From positions 71,785,595-71,849,594 of the forward strand of contig NC_083601.1 of the NCBI RefSeq assembly GCF_029168945.1: DNA of 64,000 nt, written 5' to 3'. The stretch is from Cannabis sativa. Taxonomy: Eukaryota; Streptophyta; Magnoliopsida; Rosales; Cannabaceae. Numbering within the stretch: the first letter of the stretch is position 1; each line of letters starts with the position of its first letter. The notes below the pieces were generated by a model. That model made no database searches. It was not told the DNA's origin and saw nothing but the letters and a program-made list of their open reading frames with translations. The position numbers and the translations under genes are program-made. Shown here piece by piece: positions 58,901-64,000 of this stretch.

Positions 58901-60196
58901 ATGATGGAGACTAGATCCTCTATTAAAACTCTAGAAACTCAGATGGAACAATTGGCTACTCAAGTGGCAAAACAAGCTCAAGAAAATTCACCTAGCACTA
59001 GTAAGGCAAAAGGAAAAGAGCAATGTAAAGCCATTTCCTTGAGGAGTGGAAAAAGTTATGATGGCCTGAGCCAAGCCAAGCCAGAGAATGAAGAAGATGA
59101 ACACCCAGCACCAATAACAACAAAGAAGAAGACTACTGACGGTCTTCAACAAAAAGAAACTCCACCACCCATCAGCATTGACCATCACATAAAAATTCCT
59201 TATCCTCAAAGACTTCAGAAGAATAAGATAGATAAGCAGTTTTCAAAATTCGTTGAAATATTCAAGAAACTGCATATCAACATCCCATTCATAGAGGCTT
59301 TGGAACAGATGCCAACTTATCTAAAGTTCATGAAAGATATCCTATCTAAGAAAAGAAAGTTGGAAGAATTTGAGATGGTGGCACTTACTGACGAGTGTAG
59401 TGCAGTCCTGCAAAAGAAACTACCACCCAAGCTAAAAGATCCAGGTAGTTTCAACATCCCATGCTCAATAGGGGGTTCTATACAAACAAAAGCTTTATGT
59501 GACTTGGGAGCCAGTATCAACTTAATGCCCCTATCTATGTTTAAAAGATTAAAATTAGGGGAAGCCAAGCCCAGAACAGTGACTTTACAGATGGCAGATC
59601 ATTCTTTGACTCATCCTCGGGGTATAATTGAAGATGTCTTGGTAAAGGTTGGTAAGTTCATCTTCCATGCTGATTTCTTAATACTTGACATGGAGGAAGA
59701 TGAGAATATTCCTATCATCTTGGGAAGACCATTCCTAGCAACAGGAAGAGCATTAATTGATGTACAGAAGGGGGAGTTAAAGTTGCGTGTTCAAAAAGAA
59801 GAAGAGACTTTCAAGGTATTTGCTGCAACTGAAATTCCTACTTGTTGTCGACTGGAAGTTGTAAAGGATGGTCGAGAAGTAACTACCAACAAGAAGAAAG
59901 GGAAGTCTAAAGAACGCTTTCGAACTTTTCGACGCCGTATGAAAAGACTGTTGTGTGGGAAGTATGAAGGTGACTCTCAGTCTAAGGAAAGCTTTAAAAT
60001 TTGCAACATTGGAGGTCATTTTTCTTCGTTTGGCACAAAGGCCCTCATGGATGCGAGAGGTGGATTCTACCCGCCACCACCACCACCGCCATACTGTCAT
60101 GGCGCTCAGGTAAGTTACCTTTCCTTTTTCTTTAATGTCACATTGGGGACAATGTGTCACTTTAGTTTGGGGGGTGACTTAAATTTTTATTTTTAG
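58901..60196 (+). CDS. Gag C-terminus and aspartic protease of C, with pol deleted behind it
   Basis: An open frame of 431 codons. Residues 1-50 include the Athila-typical EQCKAISLRSGK. Residues about 185-300 form a retropepsin-like protease with active site DLGAS, followed by LMPLSMFKRL and the ILGRPFLATGRALID block. The usual RT, RNase H and integrase should follow. Instead, after about residue 310 the frame passes through a Lys/Arg-rich segment and a run of seven prolines, then normally untranslated 3' sequence, and ends at 60196. A large internal deletion is the simplest reading. The Met at 58901 lies within the original gag and is unlikely to be a natural start; expression is doubtful. 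Confidence 0.72.
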   Translation: MMETRSSIKTLETQMEQLATQVAKQAQENSPSTSKAKGKEQCKAISLRSGKSYDGLSQAKPENEEDEHPAPITTKKKTTDGLQQKETPPPISIDHHIKIPYPQRLQKNKIDKQFSKFVEIFKKLHINIPFIEALEQMPTYLKFMKDILSKKRKLEEFEMVALTDECSAVLQKKLPPKLKDPGSFNIPCSIGGSIQTKALCDLGASINLMPLSMFKRLKLGEAKPRTVTLQMADHSLTHPRGIIEDVLVKVGKFIFHADFLILDMEEDENIPIILGRPFLATGRALIDVQKGELKLRVQKEEETFKVFAATEIPTCCRLEVVKDGREVTTNKKKGKSKERFRTFRRRMKRLLCGKYEGDSQSKESFKICNIGGHFSSFGTKALMDARGGFYPPPPPPPYCHGAQVSYLSFFFNVTLGTMCHFSLGGDLNFYF

Positions 60197-61259
60197 TTTT
60201 TTTTTTTGTTTTTAAGTTTTATGTCTTTTAATTTTTAATTTTTAGTTTTTATTGTTGTGAGTCAATTTTCTTAATGTTAGTCAATTTGAAAGTAGGTAGA
60301 TTCATGATTTGGAAAGTTCATTTATTTTTCAAAAAATCCGTGTGCTTGGTGATGTTATACTTGTGACTAATTTCAATTTTATACTTAAAAGAACATGGAA
60401 TCATATTAAGTAATTTTCTAGTAATTGAATTGGTTTGTATATGCTAATTTGATTTGTGGAAAGTTGTTTGAAAAATTCTAGAACTTGTAAGTTTATCCTA
60501 GCTACCCTTTTTGAGCCTTAACTTATATTTTGTTCTACACATATTGAGCCTAAAAAGATAAACCCATGAATATCCATAATTTAATCCTAATTATACCATA
60601 AGTTGATCTTTAGTTTGGGGGAATTTGGATGGGAACTTTGTTGTATGTGTGAAAAAAGTGTGAAAATTGAGAGAATATATATATAAAGAAAAATTGGCAA
60701 CAACTAGTGTCAAATCTAGAGAAAAAAAATAATAATAAATGTAAAGTTGTTGCAATCTTATTGAGAAAAAGAGAGAAAAAAAAATATATCTCTCATGTAA
60801 TTAGAAAAAGGGGTATTGGGATTGTGTGAAAAATATTCTGGGTGACATGATTGGAGAAGCTTATGGTATAGGAAAGCCTAAATGACCATTTCAACTACCT
60901 TTACCTAAGCCTAACATTACAAGCCTAGAAAGACCTTCTGATTCTTAGTTGTGCATTAATCTATATTAGTGGAGAATAGTAAGTATTGCAAGCATATGGA
61001 ATTTTGGGTTAGTTGATTGATGATTGTAATTGGCATGCATAAAGTGGTTTAATTGTTAGTTAATTGAATTCTATGGTTTCATGAGCTAAATGAAAATAAA
61101 TTGAAATATGTCAAGGGTTTGAATTGAAATTCTGGATTATATGCATAAGTGAATTTTTTCATAATCATGTTATTGAAGCTACTTGAAAATTACTCATGTT
61201 TTGGAGATTGACTTGTTTATTGTTTATTTAGTGTCTTACTCGAGGACGAGTAAAAGTTT
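60197..61259 (+). other. 3' noncoding region of C
   Basis: AT-rich, no coding domain, so the remnant of any env-like ORF is gone. AGTTTGGGGG occurs at 60164 and again at 60612-60626; the latter is an exact copy of the polypurine tract used before the 3' LTR. A CGAGGACGAG word typical of Athila 3' ends precedes the real tract. Confidence 0.65.
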
Positions 61260-61273
61260 AGTTTGGGGGAATT
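61260..61273 (+). other. Polypurine tract of C
   Basis: AGTTTGGGGGAATT directly before TGTTAGG. Confidence 0.8.
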
Positions 61274-62607
61274 TGTTAGGTTATTTTTAGTATTAATTTT
61301 AGATTAAGTTTAGTATATTTTTAATTGAGTTTTAATTGTGTTTGGATCATTTTTACGCTTGTTATCTTTTATTTGTGCAGATTTCAAATAGAAAAACATT
61401 AAAATATCAGAGAAAAAGATAAAAATATCTCACAAAAATACCATGATATTTAAAATAGAGAAAATTGTGCAAGGAAATAAAGCTGAAACTTCAAGCCTGA
61501 ATTCTACTATGTTCTGATTAGATTTTGGAAAAAGTCAAAACATAAAAGTTCTATATCTCTCTTTTATCCTTCCAAAACATCTTGAATCGTCCAATTCCAA
61601 GCAATATCGAGAGAGTTATGGCCAAATAACTATCAGTCAATGCAGTAGAAAACTCACCTCCTCTTCTAATCCTAAGCAGGATAGGTTTTCTAATCCTAAG
61701 GAGAATAGGTTTTTATTCTTCAGTGAATTTTATCTTATTTTATCATTTTTTGGCTATAAAAGAAGGGGACTTCAATAGTTTTGGCAAGCAATTTCAGAGA
61801 GAAAAAAATGAGAGAATTCAAATACAGAGTGGAGAGATCAACTGCAAAATTGGAGGCATACTTCTCAGGGTTTTCAACATTCTTCTCTTCTTCTCTTCTC
61901 TATTTTCATCTCTTTTCTTAAAGTTAATATGTGTAATTGTGCTACAATGAACATGAGTAACTAAACACTTTATTAGGGTTAGATGGACATTGTTTGACAT
62001 TGGTTATGGTTTTAATATGATTTATTTTCCCCCTAATTTCTATGTATTCTATTTTATTTGTGCTTAATTACTTTTAATTGCCTGATCACCAATTATCTGT
62101 CTATGATTTTGATGCGAGATCTGAGAAGTGAGTGTCAAATATGCTATAGTAAAATAGGATTGAATTTCGATATAGGACGAGAGTACCTATATGGTTTAGA
62201 TAACTTATAGGGTTTCTGTGTTTAATGCCTGTTGCATGTTAAATTTATCACGAGAGTAGAAAGTTTGCATGTAATTGAGATTTATATATTTGAGAAGACT
62301 ATAAATTACCTTAGTAAACCTGCTATTGCATAGAAATTAATATTAGGAAAATAATCATATTAGGCCATATTCAATAGAAACAATTGAAAACGAAGCCCTA
62401 GTTTTCATTAACTTTCAATTTTCTTTAATCATTGCTTCTTACTAGTTTTCTTATTTTTCATTCTTTTCTATTCTTTTATTTAACCAAATAGAAGTAAAAG
62501 TTTAATTTCAACGTACTTAACTACACTCCCTGTGGGATCGACCTCACTCCTGGTGAGTCTACTACTTGAAACGGTACGTACACTTGCGTGTGCAAAATAT
62601 CGCAACA
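61274..62607 (+). repeat. 3' LTR of C
   Basis: 1334 bp, TGTTAGG...CGCAACA, uninterrupted. TATA box at 61755-61761. By eye it differs from the split 5' LTR at a few percent of positions. Confidence 0.9.
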
Positions 62608-63381
62608 GTCCCTAACCTTTTGAATACAGAAACGCCTAGCTGTCTCAACGATTGATTGACTTGGTTGACAGGTGAAATTGCACCGTTGGCCTGGTTGGAA
62701 CCATCGGGTATGACTTCTCCTGATAAATTACTAGACAAGGTCTGCCCACCTACTTCTTGGCCCACAGGCGAAACTTGTGACCAGAGATTTGGCGGGTGAC
62801 CATTTATAGTTTGGGAAGTATTCATCACTGGATCTTCGTCTGTTTCACCCAGGGGGATGACACTCGGGGGTTGTTGCCCGACAGTTTGGTAGGCTTTTTC
62901 GTATTAGCACAGTAGATTGCTAACTACAATTTTCAATCTCTCTATGATGAGCCATTAACGCTTCCATCTCTTTGTCCCTCCATTCAACAAACATGCGTCT
63001 TTGTTCCTCGAACGCAAGATTTACCGCAGCACGCAGTTTCTCCTGATCATGATGTAGGGTGTTAGTATGACCTTGGATGAGTCCAAGAGTAGCGCGGAGG
63101 TTTTGCATCTCAGTATCATCCCCAATGGTCACTCGAACGTTGGTGGCAGGTGGAACAGTTGTGTTATGAATGCCTTGGCTGGGTGCTGAACTGGTATTCC
63201 CAGTCTCTTGCACACTAGGCGTGATTTCATCCACAGGAGTCGTCACACCATAACCTGCGTTTGATGGCTGTTCAGGATTAATAGCTGGCGGAACCCTTAT
63301 GTTTCCTGGGTTCTTCAATGCAGGATACACCACCTGTGGATTTGCCGGATCAACCATACCCCTACGAGTTTGTACCACCAT
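62608..63381 (-). pseudogene. H2 gag, N-terminal part
   Basis: The start is MVVQTRRGMVDP at 63381, 67 bp after the LTR end. The 153-codon frame (63381-62920) has a Pro/Thr/Asn-rich N-terminus and then a helical segment ending EMEALMAHHREIENCS. After a stop and frameshift the frame resumes at 62828 and runs to the insertion point of C at 62608. Its continuation is 23750-22265. The fold of this N-terminal part is not recognisable, but its position and reading frame make it the start of gag. Confidence 0.7.
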
Positions 63382-63425
63382 TGTACTTGTGGTTAAATTT
63401 AGAATGAAGAGCGATTCTTGATTCT

Positions 63426-63444
63426 GCTCTCAATGAAAGTACCA
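63426..63444 (-). other. Probable primer-binding site of H2
   Basis: TGGTACTTTCATTGAGAGC on the minus strand, three bases inside the LTR end. Its position and leading TGG fit a PBS, but I could not assign the tRNA. Confidence 0.55.
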
Positions 63445-63447
63445 AAA

Positions 63448-64000
63448 TGTTGACCTCGCTTTTAGCTAACGACAGTGAGTCTAATTTAGTAAGCCACAAG
63501 TAGTTTATAACGATTGATATATGATAAAGTAATATAAAGACACAGGAATTTTTTAGAGGTTCAGCCCCGAGCAGTTCGGTAATAGCCTAATCCTCGTTTT
63601 TTGTATTAACTCAAGAACAAGGAGAAAGGTTCCTTTTCTTATAGCTCTTTTAACAATATCTTTGAATATTAATTCTTAGATAATATCTCTTAAGTAAAAT
63701 CTCTCAACCAGAATGTTTTCGACCCTTTCCCACTGAACATGCATCACTATTTATAGGGCTATGAGCTTGGAGAGGAAGTATTTTCCCTTCTCGTTACAAT
63801 GGATATAAGCAGAAAGATTGCATAATAAATACAGAATACACTGATCGTGGGATTTGGACAGCTTGCCATATCTCTGCAATTTGATCCGCAAGTTATAGGG
63901 ATTTGGTCGCTCTGCGCGGATTGCTGATCGCTTTGCTTCGAGCATGCATACGAGGCATCCTGTTCGGACCATATTCTGCGAGTAGAATTTCAGAATTGAT
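63448..64000 (-). repeat. 5' LTR of H2 (partial, runs off the window)
   Basis: Begins TGTTGACC (the 3' terminus on the minus strand) and matches the H1 LTR in reverse complement, including the TATA-like box at 63747-63757. By comparison with H1 (670 bp), about 120 bp lie outside the window. Confidence 0.85.

Larger units (their letters stand above)
23751..62607 (+). mobile_element. Element C: Athila-type Ty3-gypsy element without pol, nest for D-G
   Basis: The 5' LTR is 23751-24130 plus 56626-57591, the PBS 57598-57615, gag and protease 57731-60196, the 3' noncoding region to 61259, the PPT 61260-61273 and the 3' LTR 61274-62607. Flanks are GTCGC (23746-23750) and GTCCC (62608-62612), a TSD with one mismatch. 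The tRNA-Asp PBS, gag type and GTTTGGGGGAATT tract indicate Athila. RT, RNase H and integrase are absent. Without its insertions C would be about 6.4 kb. Confidence 0.85.
7186..64000 (-). mobile_element. Element H2: outermost Tat/Retand-like Ty3-gypsy retrotransposon, in three pieces
   Basis: The pieces are 7186-9057, 19594-23750 and 62608-64000. They are colinear on the minus strand: 5' LTR, PBS, gag, protease, RT, RNase H, archaeal-type RNase H, integrase zinc finger, spacer, then an antisense extra ORF. The interruptions are H1 at 7185, B (9058-19593) and C (23751-62607). The frame of gag resumes across C, and RNase H resumes across B, so the pieces belong to one element. It is dead: there are several stops and frameshifts, a partial RT duplication and no integrase core. 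The second RNase H domain together with an antisense ORF points to the Tat lineage. Confidence 0.82.

Noticed and set aside
56754..62000. Pair of similar short minus-strand frames near 56.8 and 61.9 kb
   Set aside because: They are the two LTR copies of element C seen in a noncoding frame.
1..64000. tRNA or rRNA genes
   Set aside because: The only tRNA-like matches are primer-binding sites of 12-19 bases next to LTRs. No full cloverleaf or rRNA block was seen.

Overview
The window is plant nuclear intergenic DNA, very probably from a flowering plant. The species cannot be told from the sequence. I find no host gene, tRNA, rRNA or CRISPR. Essentially every base can be assigned to LTR retrotransposons nested inside one another up to five deep. 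Element boundaries were set from TG...CA termini, target-site duplications (TSDs), primer-binding sites (PBS), polypurine tracts (PPT) and reading frames that resume across insertions.

Layout. The outermost element is H2, a Tat/Retand-like Ty3-gypsy copy on the minus strand. It survives as three pieces: 7186-9057 (antisense extra ORF, spacer, integrase zinc finger, end of the archaeal-type RNase H), 19594-23750 (RNase H, a partly duplicated RT, protease, gag) and 62608-64000 (gag start, PBS, 5' LTR running off the window). A second copy of the same family, H1 (4708-7185, plus), is inserted in H2's extra ORF; only its 3' end is in view. H1 is in turn cut by element A (1-4707, minus). Element B (9058-19593, plus, TSD CAGCT) splits H2's RNase H. 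Element C (23751-62607, plus), an Athila-type element with a tRNA-Asp PBS and no pol, splits H2's gag. Inside C's 5' LTR lies D (24131-56625, minus, TSD CAGAA). Inside D lie E (25311-35431, plus, TSD GTTTA) and F (38967-51404, minus, TSD ATTCT). Inside F's 5' LTR lies G (48461-50720), a solo LTR with TSD TGAGT.

A, B, D, E and F form one Copia-type superfamily: LTRs of about 1.9 kb, TGTTGG/CCAACA ends, a Met-initiator-like PBS, a GTGGGAGT polypurine tract and a roughly 4-kb AT-rich leader. None carries pol. B and D encode only an intact UBN2-type Gag with a zinc knuckle. E and F encode nothing recognisable, although E has almost identical LTRs and is the youngest full insertion. They must be moved in trans.

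The most unusual signal is in the leaders. A GC-richer, hairpin-forming island is kept in all five copies. A second module of small hairpins, several with a CTAAT loop, is present in B and D, and appears twice, diverged, in E and F. Gag in B and D is followed by a candidate 100-bp intron that would give the same short tail in both copies. Together these suggest a trans-mobilised family with structured RNA signals, which can be tested by alignment, RNA-seq and covariation analysis.
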